A stretch of 64,000 nt of DNA from Paenibacillus sp. Marseille-Q4541. Its GTDB lineage: Bacteria > Bacillota > Bacilli > Paenibacillales > Paenibacillaceae. The notes under the pieces were generated by a model. It ran no database searches and was not told the DNA's origin. It was given only the letters and a program-made list of their open reading frames with translations. This document shows positions 52,245-60,832 of this stretch, one piece after another. The translations under genes were made by a program, and so were the position numbers. The first letter of the stretch is position 1. Every line of letters starts with the position of its first letter. The stretch is from assembly GCF_018310695.1 (NCBI RefSeq), contig NZ_JAGXCY010000027.1, positions 1 to 64,000 of the forward strand. The letters run 5' to 3'.

Positions 52245-53504
52245 TTAGGACATTTTCACCAAGCTGTAGTTTTTCTTTCCTTTGCGGATAATGATAAATC
52301 GACCGCCGATAGCTTCATTAGATGTGACTTCAAAGTTCACATCCGTAACGCGCTCACCATTCATCGAAATTGCACCTTTGGTAATATCCTCACGCGCCTG
52401 ACGTTTAGATGGCTCAATACCGAGATCAACGAGCCAGTCTACGATATTTTTCGATTCTTGCGTTGCTTCGAAAGTAGGCATTTCTTTAAAACCTTGCTCA
52501 ATCTCGTCTGCAGTGAGTGATTTAATATCGCCACTAAACAAAGCAGCAGTAATACGTTTAGCTTGCTCCAGCATTTCTTCACTGTGAACAAATCTTGTCA
52601 TTTCTTCAGCGAGCTTCTTCTGTGCTTCGCGTTTGTGAGGTTCGGTCTGAACCTTCTCAGCTAGCTCATCAATTTCCTCTTTGGAAAGGAAAGTAAAGTA
52701 CTTCAAGTATTTCACAACATCACGGTCATCCGTATTTGCCCAGAACTGGTAGAACTCGAATGGGGTTGTTTTCTTCGGATCCAGCCATATCGAACCCCCA
52801 GCGGATTTACCAAATTTCGTACCATCGGCTTTCAGCATCAGCGGAATCGTGAGACCGAAAGCTTTCGCCTCAGCCCCTTCTTTTTTCCGGATTAGATCAA
52901 GACCGCTTGTAATGTTACCCCATTGATCAGAGCCACCGATTTGCAGTTGAACGTCTTCATTCTGGAACAGATGCAAGTAGTCAAGTGACTGCAAGATTTG
53001 GTAAGAGAATTCGGTAAAGGAAATCCCACTTTCGAGTCTACTCGCCACAACATCTTTTGCAAGCATGGAATTCAGGCTAAAGTTTTTACCGTAATCACGC
53101 AAAAATTCAATGACATTGATTTTATGTGTCCAGTCATAGTTGTTGACCATACGAATTTGATTGTCGCCTTCTGTAATGAAGAGCTTTTTCATTTGATTGG
53201 TTAGTGCATCCACGTTAGCTTGTACTTCTTCGAGCGTTTGCAAGGAACGCTCTGATTGACGACCACTTGGATCACCAATCGTACCTGTAGCACCACCAAT
53301 GAGAATAACAGGACGATGGCCAGCAAGTTGGAAACGTTTCAACACCATAAATGGAATCAAGTGACCAATATGCATACTGTCACCCGTAGGATCGACACCG
53401 CAGTAGAGCGATACCGATTTTTGATTCGTTAATTCACGAAGGCCTTCCGCATCCGTTTGTTGATTAATGGCATCGCGCCATTCCAGTTCATCAATAATAT
53501 TCAT
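52245..53504 (-). CDS. tyrS: Tyrosyl-tRNA synthetase
   Basis: Charges tRNA-Tyr. Class I signatures are present: HIGH-like DSMHIGHLIPF (about 47-57) and KMSKS-like TKFGKSAGG, with GGSDQWGNITSG and FTEFSYQILQSLDYLHL typical for TyrRS. The C-terminal S4-like RNA-binding domain ends the protein (KRQAREDITKGAISMNGERV in parts). ATG 53504 was chosen because AAGGAG lies ten bases before it, giving 419 residues; the frame to 53597 runs into the T-box terminator. It is controlled by the T-box upstream. Confidence 0.97.
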   Translation of the reverse strand: MNIIDELEWRDAINQQTDAEGLRELTNQKSVSLYCGVDPTGDSMHIGHLIPFMVLKRFQLAGHRPVILIGGATGTIGDPSGRQSERSLQTLEEVQANVDALTNQMKKLFITEGDNQIRMVNNYDWTHKINVIEFLRDYGKNFSLNSMLAKDVVASRLESGISFTEFSYQILQSLDYLHLFQNEDVQLQIGGSDQWGNITSGLDLIRKKEGAEAKAFGLTIPLMLKADGTKFGKSAGGSIWLDPKKTTPFEFYQFWANTDDRDVVKYLKYFTFLSKEEIDELAEKVQTEPHKREAQKKLAEEMTRFVHSEEMLEQAKRITAALFSGDIKSLTADEIEQGFKEMPTFEATQESKNIVDWLVDLGIEPSKRQAREDITKGAISMNGERVTDVNFEVTSNEAIGGRFIIIRKGKKNYSLVKMS

Positions 53505-53564
53505 AGCCACTACACTCCTTCGTTTCATAGGTATTCTTATAACGAGAAATATCATTTCCACGGT

Positions 53565-53820
53565 AAAAAAAATCGTCCCTATGTCTATTGTAGACATAGG
53601 GACGATTGAACAACCGTGTTACCACCCAGATTGCATAAATGGACCTCGCACGTAACGTGCGCCATTCATGCCGCTCTTTCGCGAGTTATCGTTCGCCACT
53701 TCCGCTCGGCATTACCCGAGATACTCCAGAGTGTAATTCGCGTGGCTTAGTGTGTACCGGGTTCCATCAACCCCCGGCTTTCTAGAACAGTGACTAAGCT
53801 GCTACTGGGCTCTTTCAACG
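53565..53820 (-). ncRNA. T-box riboswitch of tyrS
   Basis: The T-box antiterminator motif (TGGGTGGTAACACGG, 53612-53626 on the minus strand) lies just before a perfect 17-base terminator stem (TCGTCCCTATGTCTA arms, 53571-53607) with a T-run. Upstream, a stem I region of about 200 bases has the right size and several stems. A TAC triplet within GAATTACAC in stem I fits a tyrosine specifier. Uncharged tRNA-Tyr would favour the antiterminator and tyrS transcription. Confidence 0.92.
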
Positions 53821-53952
53821 TATATCACATATAAGATTACAGACAGTATAGTGAATTATTTTTTTAATGTCAACTAAGTTTAGACAGGATAGGCTGGCCG
53901 ATCCTCATCGAGAACTTCCCCACAAAAACCGAATTAAACGAATCCTGCCAAT

Positions 53953-54990
53953 TTATACATGAGTACGCTGGCGATACATCAAATAAATAAAAAATGGAGC
54001 GCCCAGAATAGCAGTGAAAATTCCTGCTGGTATATCCATGGGAACGAAAAGCGTTCTACCCACAAGATCGGCTAGCAATACAAAAAATGAACCTAATATC
54101 GCTGAAGTAAGCAGGATCGCGCTATGGTTATTACCTACTATTTTACGAGCCATATGAGGTGCCATCAAACCTACAAAACTGATTCCTCCCGCAATCCCTA
54201 CAGCAGAACTGGCTAATATAACACTTAACGCGATAAAGAGGAATCTTTTCCTTTCCACTCTTAGACCTACGCCAACCGCTATCTGATCTCCTAATGCTAA
54301 TAAGTTCAGGCTTCTAGATTGAAATAGAGTGATCAGTCCACAAATAATTACCCACGGAGCCAAATACATTACATGATTCCACGAAGTTCCATATACCGTT
54401 CCAGCCATCCATCCTAAAGCCTGTGATACCAAATACAAAGGTCCTGCAAGTGTAAAGTATACCGTTAAAGCCCCCATTGCCGTAGAGATGGCCACTCCTA
54501 TCATTGCCATACGTAATGGTGAACTACCATTCTTCCATGCAAACATATAAGTTATAGTGGAAGCAAGACACCCTCCTACTAAAGCCGCTACTGGAAGCCA
54601 TCCTACACTTACTTGCCCATTCATAATAGTAATAAATGCGACAACAGCAGCTGTTGCTCCAGAAGTTGTCCCCATCAAATCAGGTGAGGCCAAAGGATTT
54701 CTTATCAATGCTTGTAGTATCGTTCCGGAAATCGCCATGGCAGCGCCTACGAGTATTGCAGCTACAATGCGAGGCAAACGCAGTTGCCATAGAATAAGCT
54801 GATATTTGGCTTCCCCCATACCGATCATAGATTGTATGACGTCCTTAATAGGCACATGTAAACTTCCCATTCCGATACTTATCAGAATCGTAATAAGTAA
54901 CAGCAATAACAGAAAACCTATTTTCAAAGTAGTAAATGACTGGCTATGATACCTTTTCAGCTTTTGCTGTACCGGTTTAGTTCTGTCCAA
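53953..54990 (-). CDS. FecCD-type iron-siderophore ABC permease
   Basis: A 345-residue permease with about nine membrane segments. The FecCD motifs PLASPDLMGTTSGATAAVV, GTILQALIRNPLA and SFVGLMAPHMARKIVGNNH are present. The TTG start has GGAGG seven bases upstream. It overlaps its partner gene by 14 bases. No ATPase gene lies in the operon, as in the B. subtilis feuABC system, where the shared ATPase YusV serves. It likely imports a ferric siderophore. Confidence 0.9.
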   Translation of the reverse strand: MDRTKPVQQKLKRYHSQSFTTLKIGFLLLLLLITILISIGMGSLHVPIKDVIQSMIGMGEAKYQLILWQLRLPRIVAAILVGAAMAISGTILQALIRNPLASPDLMGTTSGATAAVVAFITIMNGQVSVGWLPVAALVGGCLASTITYMFAWKNGSSPLRMAMIGVAISTAMGALTVYFTLAGPLYLVSQALGWMAGTVYGTSWNHVMYLAPWVIICGLITLFQSRSLNLLALGDQIAVGVGLRVERKRFLFIALSVILASSAVGIAGGISFVGLMAPHMARKIVGNNHSAILLTSAILGSFFVLLADLVGRTLFVPMDIPAGIFTAILGAPFFIYLMYRQRTHV

Positions 54991-55993
54991 GTGCCTTCCT
55001 CCTTACAAGTATCACGACAAAGGGGACACCTAGAATTGCTGTGGTAACACCAACTGGTACTTCTCTAGAATCAAGTAAAAACCGAGATAACACATCAGCG
55101 AGCAATAAAAAAGCAGCACCTAACACTGCACTATATGGAAGAAGCCAACGATGATCATTACCAATGAACCAGCGGGAGATATGAGGAATCATAATACCTA
55201 CAAAACTAATGGGACCCGCTAAAGCGACACTTCCCCCAGCAAGAATGACCACGACGAATATCGTTATGATTCTGATCCAGAAGATGCTTTGTCCGAGTCC
55301 CGTTGCCACATCCTCTCCCATCGACATGATGTTGAGGGAACGGCACAGGAACAATGCAATCACCCAAGCAATAATAAAATACGGCAACATTTGAAGGGTA
55401 TGATTCATATTGCTGTTGGAAACTGAACCGGTTAACCAATAGAGCGCACCTTCCAATGTTTCATCACTAATCAGCATAAACAATGAATTCAACGAAGAGG
55501 CAAAAGACGCCAAAGCCGATCCCGTTAGTATCAGCTTCAAGGGCGTCATCCCTCCATTTCCGATCATTGCTATCATGAATATAAGGCATGCGGTTATACC
55601 CGCTCCAATAAAACCAAACCACATCAATTGGGAGAAAGAAAATACCGCACCATACCAATATAACATCGCTACAATGGCCAAAGCGGCACCGGCATTAACC
55701 CCTAGGATAGAGGGAGAGGCGAGTGGGTTCCTTGTCATCGCTTGCAACAACACGCCGGCCATCGCTAGACTACAGCCAATAACAGCTGCAGTCAAAGTAC
55801 GAGGAACTCTAGATGTTCGTATAATCAGTTGTTCATCGCTGCCTGAGAATGAAGTATAAGCTTGAATTACAGTTGCTATATCAAAACTCTTTAATCCCCA
55901 CAAGATACTGGCAACACCAGCTCCCAAAAACAGAAAAAACGCGATGATTAAACCAAGCGTTTTTCCTCTGTTACTAGTTATAAGAGAGTTCAT
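54977..55993 (-). CDS. FecCD-type iron-siderophore ABC permease
   Basis: A 338-residue permease with about nine membrane segments: AGVLLQAMTRNPLASPSILGVNAGA (in parts), GPISFVGIMIPHISRWFIGNDH and REVPVGVTTAILGVPF. GAGGGG lies nine bases before the ATG. It lies 24 bases after the binding-lipoprotein gene and overlaps the next permease gene. The pair forms the heterodimeric channel. Confidence 0.9.
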   Translation of the reverse strand: MNSLITSNRGKTLGLIIAFFLFLGAGVASILWGLKSFDIATVIQAYTSFSGSDEQLIIRTSRVPRTLTAAVIGCSLAMAGVLLQAMTRNPLASPSILGVNAGAALAIVAMLYWYGAVFSFSQLMWFGFIGAGITACLIFMIAMIGNGGMTPLKLILTGSALASFASSLNSLFMLISDETLEGALYWLTGSVSNSNMNHTLQMLPYFIIAWVIALFLCRSLNIMSMGEDVATGLGQSIFWIRIITIFVVVILAGGSVALAGPISFVGIMIPHISRWFIGNDHRWLLPYSAVLGAAFLLLADVLSRFLLDSREVPVGVTTAILGVPFVVILVRRKALGQN

Positions 55994-56017
55994 ATTGTTC
56001 TTCCCCTCTTAACGTCA

Positions 56018-57019
56018 CTACAGCTGAATATCTGCAAAATATTTTTCAATGTCTGCAACTAATAGTTTAGCAGCAATGATGCCTCCCGCTGAGTTCCAGA
56101 TCGCCTCATCAACTTGATAAACTTGTCCATTTTGATTCACTTTCATATTTTGTGCGATTGGATCAGCGAGCCACTCTTTTGCAGTATCAGAAGCAGCCGT
56201 TTCCCCACTACGGTCCGAAGCAAAATAGAACAATACATCGCCATCTAATATGCCTATTTGTTCCTTTGTTATTTCTTCCGCAAATTCTTCTTTCTGTTGT
56301 GCTTCAGTTCTTGCAATTCCTAGTTTATCAAACACAACGCCGGCAAAGTTTTGCAGATAATATACTCTAGCCTGGCCTGCCTGGAAACGAGCAAGGGATA
56401 CTTCCGCTTTCGCTTTGTCACCTATTCTGGCCGCTGTATCTTCGACCAATTTATCGAAATCAGCAAGAACTTGCTCACCCTCTGATTCTAAATTCAATGC
56501 ACTAGCAAATAGTTTGAAATTGTCGATCATGCTATCGCCAAGATTTTCAGTGAATACCGTAGGTGCGATTGCACTTAGTTGATCGTATATTTTTTCTTGT
56601 CTTACCTTCGTGCCTAATATCAAATCAGGTTGTAAACTAGCGATTAACTCCATATTGGGTTGTGTTTCATCACCAACGACCTCTACGCCGTCCATTTGAC
56701 CCTTAATATGATCGTACCATGGGTCTCCAATCCAAGATTGAACCGCACCCACTGGTTTAATTCCTAATTCTAGTAAAGTCTCCGTACCTTGTGTCGTTAA
56801 GACAACAATTCTTTGAGGAGTACCCGTAATATCTGTTTTTCCCATTGCATGATCTATCGTTCTAGTCTCAACAACCGGAGTTTCCTTGTCTGGTTGACCA
56901 GTTTCGGAATTTCCAGTGGTCGTGTTACCCCCATTGCTTGCACAAGCTGTCAACACCGTTAAGACCATAAGTAGTAATATAGTTAGCATTGATTTGGGAT
57001 ATGCTTTCAATTTTTTCAC
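56018..57019 (-). CDS. Iron-siderophore-binding lipoprotein
   Basis: A 333-residue receptor of the siderophore-binding family (PF01497). A lipoprotein signal ends in VLTAC (Cys26), followed by a Thr/Gly/Asn linker. The binding domain starts at about 55 (RIVVLTTQGTETLLELGIKPVG, LIASLQPDLILGTKVRQEKI, IWNSAGGIIAAKLLVADIEKYF). It resembles YfiY/FeuA-type proteins. It is the first gene of a three-gene operon with a Fur box 25-40 bases upstream, so iron limitation should induce it. Confidence 0.9.
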   Translation of the reverse strand: MKKLKAYPKSMLTILLLMVLTVLTACASNGGNTTTGNSETGQPDKETPVVETRTIDHAMGKTDITGTPQRIVVLTTQGTETLLELGIKPVGAVQSWIGDPWYDHIKGQMDGVEVVGDETQPNMELIASLQPDLILGTKVRQEKIYDQLSAIAPTVFTENLGDSMIDNFKLFASALNLESEGEQVLADFDKLVEDTAARIGDKAKAEVSLARFQAGQARVYYLQNFAGVVFDKLGIARTEAQQKEEFAEEITKEQIGILDGDVLFYFASDRSGETAASDTAKEWLADPIAQNMKVNQNGQVYQVDEAIWNSAGGIIAAKLLVADIEKYFADIQL

Positions 57020-57043
57020 TTTTTCCGCCCCTATTTCTAATAA

Positions 57044-57058
57044 TGAATATCATTCTCA
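57044..57058. promoter_or_regulatory. Fur box
   Basis: TGAATATCATTCTCA matches the 7-1-7 Fur consensus TGATAATNATTATCA at 11 of 14 arm positions, flanked by a further AATAAT hexamer. It is located just before the siderophore-binding lipoprotein gene. Confidence 0.85.
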
Positions 57059-57088
57059 ATGTTTATCAAAAAAATAGACCTCTCTAAT

Positions 57089-57107
57089 AACCGATGCGCA
57101 TACGGTT
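57089..57107. promoter_or_regulatory. Candidate TetR operator
   Basis: AACCG-N9-CGGTT is an inverted repeat with a TGCGCA centre. It lies in the divergent region between the siderophore importer and the TetR gene, 65 bases before the latter. The assignment to this TetR is by position. Confidence 0.45.
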
Positions 57108-57172
57108 CTTTACATGATACAATTACAACACTAATATACTCTACATTCCATTTCAATAGAAGCAGGACTAAA

Positions 57173-57775
57173 ATGGACAAAATGAAGGAAGTGTTACATA
57201 TAGAGAACTTCATCGAAGGACAACAACAATCGAAAGAATGGATTACCCTCTCTCTGCTTTATTTAATGGAGACAAAAGTATACTCCGATATCAAAGTTAC
57301 TGAAATCGCCAAAAAGTCTGGTCTTGCCAGACAAACGATATATCGAAATTATCAAGACAAAGATGATATTTTATATGAATATCTATGTCATCAATTTAAT
57401 TACTTCGACAGTAAACTAATTGAAAGAGAACTGACAAACGAAGACATATTCATTGCCTTTTTTCAAATGTGGAAAGATTTTGTCCCAAACTCTTTATTTC
57501 TCAATATTCAATCATCTGATCGTAAAATCAGACAAATCATATATAGAAGCATTGAGTACTTTATTAAAAATAAATATGTAACATATTTTATGCCACCTCA
57601 TACTTATACCGGCGAGCTCCATTATTATGCTTTTCGATCCTTGGCATCGGTTTTGCATGGTTTATTAATTGAATGGAGTCTTAAGTTTTATAAGCAATCA
57701 CCGGAGGAAATCGGTTTGCTTGCTTACCAGCTTACGGATTCCATACGACAGGTTTGCATCCAAAATACGAATTAA
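57173..57775 (+). CDS. TetR/AcrR-family regulator
   Basis: A 200-residue regulator. The N-terminal helix-turn-helix is clear (WITLSLLYLMETKVYSDIKV, TEIAKKSGLARQTIYRNYQDKDDIL). The C-terminal ligand part is not recognisable beyond the fold class and has several aromatic residues. ATG 57173 was chosen for AGGA five bases upstream; the earlier frame start at 57059 runs over the Fur box. It is divergent from the siderophore importer and probably controls it or the genes downstream. Confidence 0.85.
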   Translation: MDKMKEVLHIENFIEGQQQSKEWITLSLLYLMETKVYSDIKVTEIAKKSGLARQTIYRNYQDKDDILYEYLCHQFNYFDSKLIERELTNEDIFIAFFQMWKDFVPNSLFLNIQSSDRKIRQIIYRSIEYFIKNKYVTYFMPPHTYTGELHYYAFRSLASVLHGLLIEWSLKFYKQSPEEIGLLAYQLTDSIRQVCIQNTN

Positions 57776-57987
57776 ATGGCCCAGCTTTTGGGGGAGTCCT
57801 AGATCAATTCACTCTTAAATTTATAGAGATATTTAGCTCCCCAACTTCCTTCTACGTAAAACAAACCCCCGAAGCTCATCACTCTGAAGATTTGATCCCC
57901 AATTTATCTGACCACACTTCATCTTATTTAGAAGATTCCTCCCTTTGAAAGTTAAACAAGCATTGATAAGCGATTCATAGACCCCCG
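57776..57987. other. Intergenic region downstream of TetR gene
   Basis: No convincing gene or terminator found; a 64-codon frame at 57754-57948 overlaps the TetR gene, lacks a ribosome site and is taken as chance. Confidence 0.4.
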
Positions 57988-58042
57988 TTGACAAAGATAA
58001 TACCTGCTTTTAGAATTATATTATCTCGTTAATCGAGATAAT
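57988..58042 (+). promoter_or_regulatory. Strong promoter with palindromic operator before flavodoxin-like gene
   Basis: TTGACA (57988-57993), a 17-base spacer and TAGAAT (58011-58016) make a near-ideal SigA promoter. Directly downstream, over the start point, is the inverted repeat ATTATCTCG-N5-CGAGATAAT (58020-58042). The arms resemble the ATCTCGAATTCGAGAT-type sites bound by MarR-family repressors such as MhqR. No MarR gene lies in the window, so the repressor must be elsewhere or be another type. Confidence 0.8.
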
Positions 58043-58118
58043 TAACTATCAAGAATCTTAATCGGAAAATTTGAGCTTATTCTGAAAACAACAAACATTT
58101 GTAAAGGGTGCGACACAA

Positions 58119-58550
58119 GTGACTTCATTAATCCTATATGCTACTAAAACGGGAGCTACCGAGCAATGTGCAAAAATATTATCAGAAGCGTTACCGGATA
58201 GTACGTTATGCAACATTCAAATCGATAAGCCTAACATTGAAAAATTTGATTATATCATTCTTGGCGCAGGCGTAAGAGACGGAAAAATATATAAGCCCAT
58301 ACGCGATTTTATCAAAAAAAACCAAAACGAATTACTTAATAAGCAAATGGGCTATTACATTTGTAATGAAAAGCCAAAGAAAACAGAAGAGATCATAGAA
58401 CAAAACATCCCTGCTGATCTCAAAAAAGCGGCGATCTGTATTGAGTCATTTGGTGGTTATAAAGCCTATGCAGCGCCAAAAGAAGGAGCAGATCAATTAA
58501 AAGGGATTTTTGTAGATCGGATAAAAAGCTTTTCTGAACATTTCAAATAA
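58119..58550 (+). CDS. Flavodoxin-domain protein (HemG/Flavodoxin_5-like)
   Basis: A 143-residue protein. The N-terminal FMN-phosphate loop reads LILYATKTGATEQCAKIL, and YIILGAGVRDGKIYKPIRDFI and GYYICNEKPKKTEE follow as in HemG-like flavodoxins. The C-terminal half has SFGGYKAYAAPKEG. Redox role likely, perhaps in iron release or quinone reduction. The GTG start has only AAAGGG ten bases upstream. The strong regulated promoter before it and the iron importer close by suggest stress- or iron-linked expression. Confidence 0.82.
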   Translation: MTSLILYATKTGATEQCAKILSEALPDSTLCNIQIDKPNIEKFDYIILGAGVRDGKIYKPIRDFIKKNQNELLNKQMGYYICNEKPKKTEEIIEQNIPADLKKAAICIESFGGYKAYAAPKEGADQLKGIFVDRIKSFSEHFK

Positions 58551-58575
58551 GCCATGTTGTGAGAATTCTGTTACA

Positions 58576-58591
58576 TTTCCGAAATCGGAAA
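58576..58591. promoter_or_regulatory. Palindrome upstream of DUF3817-MFS gene
   Basis: TTTCCGA-AA-TCGGAAA is a perfect 7-2-7 inverted repeat, 90 bases before the transporter start. The short two-base centre argues against a terminator and for a protein-binding site; a possible TAGAAT -10 lies downstream at 58636. Confidence 0.5.
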
Positions 58592-58680
58592 AAAATTACT
58601 CAGCCCATCCCATTTTTACTCGCCTAATAAAATGTTAGAATGGAGTCATCTGTTCAAAATATGAATTAGGAGTATGACAA

Positions 58681-60141
58681 TTGCGTGCACATCCAATTTC
58701 TTTTTTACGTATTACAGGTCTATTAGACGGTTTTTCATTTCTCTTTTTGTTAGGTATCGCAATGCCCATGAAATATATTGGTGGCATCGACGCAGCCGTT
58801 TCGATTATGGGGAGTATTCACGGCGTGATTTTCTGTCTATATGCACTCGCGATACTTTATACTGCTATACGAGTGGACTGGAGCTTATTTTGGCCTACTG
58901 CTGCACTCGTCGCAGCTTTTATCCCGCTTGGAAATTTTATTTTGGACTTTAAACTGAAGAAAGCACAAACCCAATACAAGGTGAAGCCTTTTAACTTTTC
59001 CCTGATTGTGTATAGTATTGTGTTCTTCTCTTTTATCGATTTGTTTGCGCAGCTGCCGGTCATGAGTACATTTGCGACTTCTGTCGGAGCAAGCACGTTT
59101 ATCGTGGGCTTTGTGGTTGGGCTATATTCGTTAACCAATACGCTCGGCAATATTTTATCTGGTATCCTAACGGATAAGATCGGACCTTTCAAAATACTTA
59201 TTGTCGGCTTACTATTAACAAGTGGCGCGCTTTTGCTTTATTATTTCGTCGATTCACCTACATTTTTGATCATTGTCCGCATCATCCATGGTTTTGTCGC
59301 CGGACTCATCGTCCCTGCTGCATTCACTTTCTCTGCCAATACGACGATTAATAATCAGCAAGGAAAAAAAGTCGCTTTCACTGGTACTTTTGTGGGACTA
59401 GCAGCTATTATCGGCCCTGCTTTCAGTGGGATCATGGCTAGCAAAACGTCCGTCCCTTTCGTCTTTACATGCGTAGCTATATTAGGCTTTTTACTAGCTA
59501 TTCTATCTGTTATTTTTCTTAGTAAATATAAGGTATCGAAGAAAGAGAAAGAAGTTCGTGTACAACCATCATCAGGCTCGATCATTAATGCAGGTGTGAT
59601 AAAAGCGTATAGTGGTGCGTTTTTCTTAATGTTTTCTCAAGGTGTAATTGCTTATTTGTTACCCTTGCATGTTCAAACACTTGGATATGATTCTAGATTA
59701 AGCGGCACCTTGATGAGCACTTTTGGGATCATTGCAGTTCTATTATTTGTCCTTCCTACGAATCGTATTTTTGATCGTGTCGCCCCATCCATCACAATGG
59801 CTATTGGTATGGGACTAATGGGACTAAGCCAACTGCTCATTAGCCAATCTACGACAACACTTACCCTTTACATCGTACTAGGTTTATATGGCGTAGGTTT
59901 TGCCCTCTTGTTTCCATCCATTAATACGATGCTCATCAAAGCTACCCCAGCGGAGCTCCGCGGGAAAGCTTACGGTTACTTCTATGCTTTCTTCTCTTTA
60001 GGTGTTGTTGCTGGATCTTCCGTGTTAGGATGGCTGCCCTTCAATATTTCCGGAGGGTTTCTATTCACTGGAGTTATCCTACTGCTAATTGCTGCCATCA
60101 TCGCCTTTAACAAACAAGAAGATCACGCTGTGAATTACTAG
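58681..60141 (+). CDS. DUF3817-MFS fusion transporter
   Basis: A 486-residue membrane protein made of two parts. Residues 1 to about 95 match DUF3817 (FLRITGLLDGFSFLFLLGIAMPMKYIGG in parts, SIHGVIFCLYALAILYTAIR, FIPLGNFILD), three membrane segments normally found alone. Residues from about 104 on are a complete major facilitator transporter: twelve segments, the motif-A-like LSGILTDKIGPFKILIV, a central cytoplasmic loop (KYKVSKKEKEVRV) and YGVGFALLFPSINTMLI in the second half. The TTG start has AGGAG eight bases upstream. It lies after the flavodoxin-like gene, with its own palindrome. An efflux role, for example of a siderophore or a toxic compound, is a guess. Confidence 0.87.
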   Translation: MRAHPISFLRITGLLDGFSFLFLLGIAMPMKYIGGIDAAVSIMGSIHGVIFCLYALAILYTAIRVDWSLFWPTAALVAAFIPLGNFILDFKLKKAQTQYKVKPFNFSLIVYSIVFFSFIDLFAQLPVMSTFATSVGASTFIVGFVVGLYSLTNTLGNILSGILTDKIGPFKILIVGLLLTSGALLLYYFVDSPTFLIIVRIIHGFVAGLIVPAAFTFSANTTINNQQGKKVAFTGTFVGLAAIIGPAFSGIMASKTSVPFVFTCVAILGFLLAILSVIFLSKYKVSKKEKEVRVQPSSGSIINAGVIKAYSGAFFLMFSQGVIAYLLPLHVQTLGYDSRLSGTLMSTFGIIAVLLFVLPTNRIFDRVAPSITMAIGMGLMGLSQLLISQSTTTLTLYIVLGLYGVGFALLFPSINTMLIKATPAELRGKAYGYFYAFFSLGVVAGSSVLGWLPFNISGGFLFTGVILLLIAAIIAFNKQEDHAVNY

Positions 60142-60168
60142 TAATAAACTTGAATACTGCACTCAAAC

Positions 60169-60205
60169 AAAGAGACGGCAATCCTATGGATGCCGTCTCT
60201 TTTCA
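60169..60205 (+). terminator. Terminator after DUF3817-MFS gene
   Basis: AGAGACGGCA and TGCCGTCTCT form a perfect ten-pair stem over a ten-base loop, with TTTTCATG following. Confidence 0.93.
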
Positions 60206-60301
60206 TGTATGATCGTACTTTTTCCCAAGAAGGAATCCAGCTGCCCCCTATTTCATAACATAATATGAACGAGTCAAAACATTCTTCACCGGAGGTGTTT
60301 G

Positions 60302-60832
60302 ATGGAATATATAAGGGATTTCGCTATGTACGCGTCTATATTCGGTATGTTTAGTATGAGCTGGTTCGGTTGGGCACAGGAAAATCCGAGAGCTAGCTGG
60401 CGGAAATACTTAGGTATTGCTTCTGGGATAGCGCTTCTAGTATGTTTGTTTGGCGTTTACTTAAGTATAACGAACTGGAATGCTCCTTCCGCACTCACAG
60501 ACCAGACCAATTTCAGGAACTATGTAATAACCGTTTATGTTGAATTCTTTTTGGCTGGAGCTGGAGCATTTGTGCTGATCAGAATAAAACAGAAAGATAA
60601 GGTGGCCCCTTGGATTGCCTTTATTGTAGGTATTCATTTTATAGGATTAGCAAGCGTATTTAAAGATCCAAGTCTATACCTGTTAGCTGCTCTTCTGGTA
60701 TCCATTTCGATTATTTCATTGTTCGTTTCACGGAAACTCCAAGTAGCGTGCAGCGCAATCACAGGTATTGGATCTGGTGCTACGTTGCTAGGTTTTGCGG
60801 TACTTGGAATCATCCGATTTTATTTGGCGTAG
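60302..60832 (+). CDS. Small polytopic membrane protein of unknown function
   Basis: A 176-residue protein with about five or six membrane segments (FAMYASIFGMFSMSWFGWAQE, GIASGIALLVCLFGVYLSI, YVEFFLAGAGAFVLI, WIAFIVGIHFIGLASVF, LLVSISIISLFVS, and a last span to IIRFYLA). I do not recognise the family with certainty; similar proteins are found near drug-response genes in Bacilli. ATG 60302 has GGAGG six bases upstream. It ends 23 bases inside the convergent FGE-like gene. Confidence 0.78.
   Translation: MEYIRDFAMYASIFGMFSMSWFGWAQENPRASWRKYLGIASGIALLVCLFGVYLSITNWNAPSALTDQTNFRNYVITVYVEFFLAGAGAFVLIRIKQKDKVAPWIAFIVGIHFIGLASVFKDPSLYLLAALLVSISIISLFVSRKLQVACSAITGIGSGATLLGFAVLGIIRFYLA

Noticed and set aside
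57754..57948. 64-codon plus-strand frame after the TetR gene
   Set aside because: It overlaps the TetR gene end, has no ribosome site and no recognisable features.
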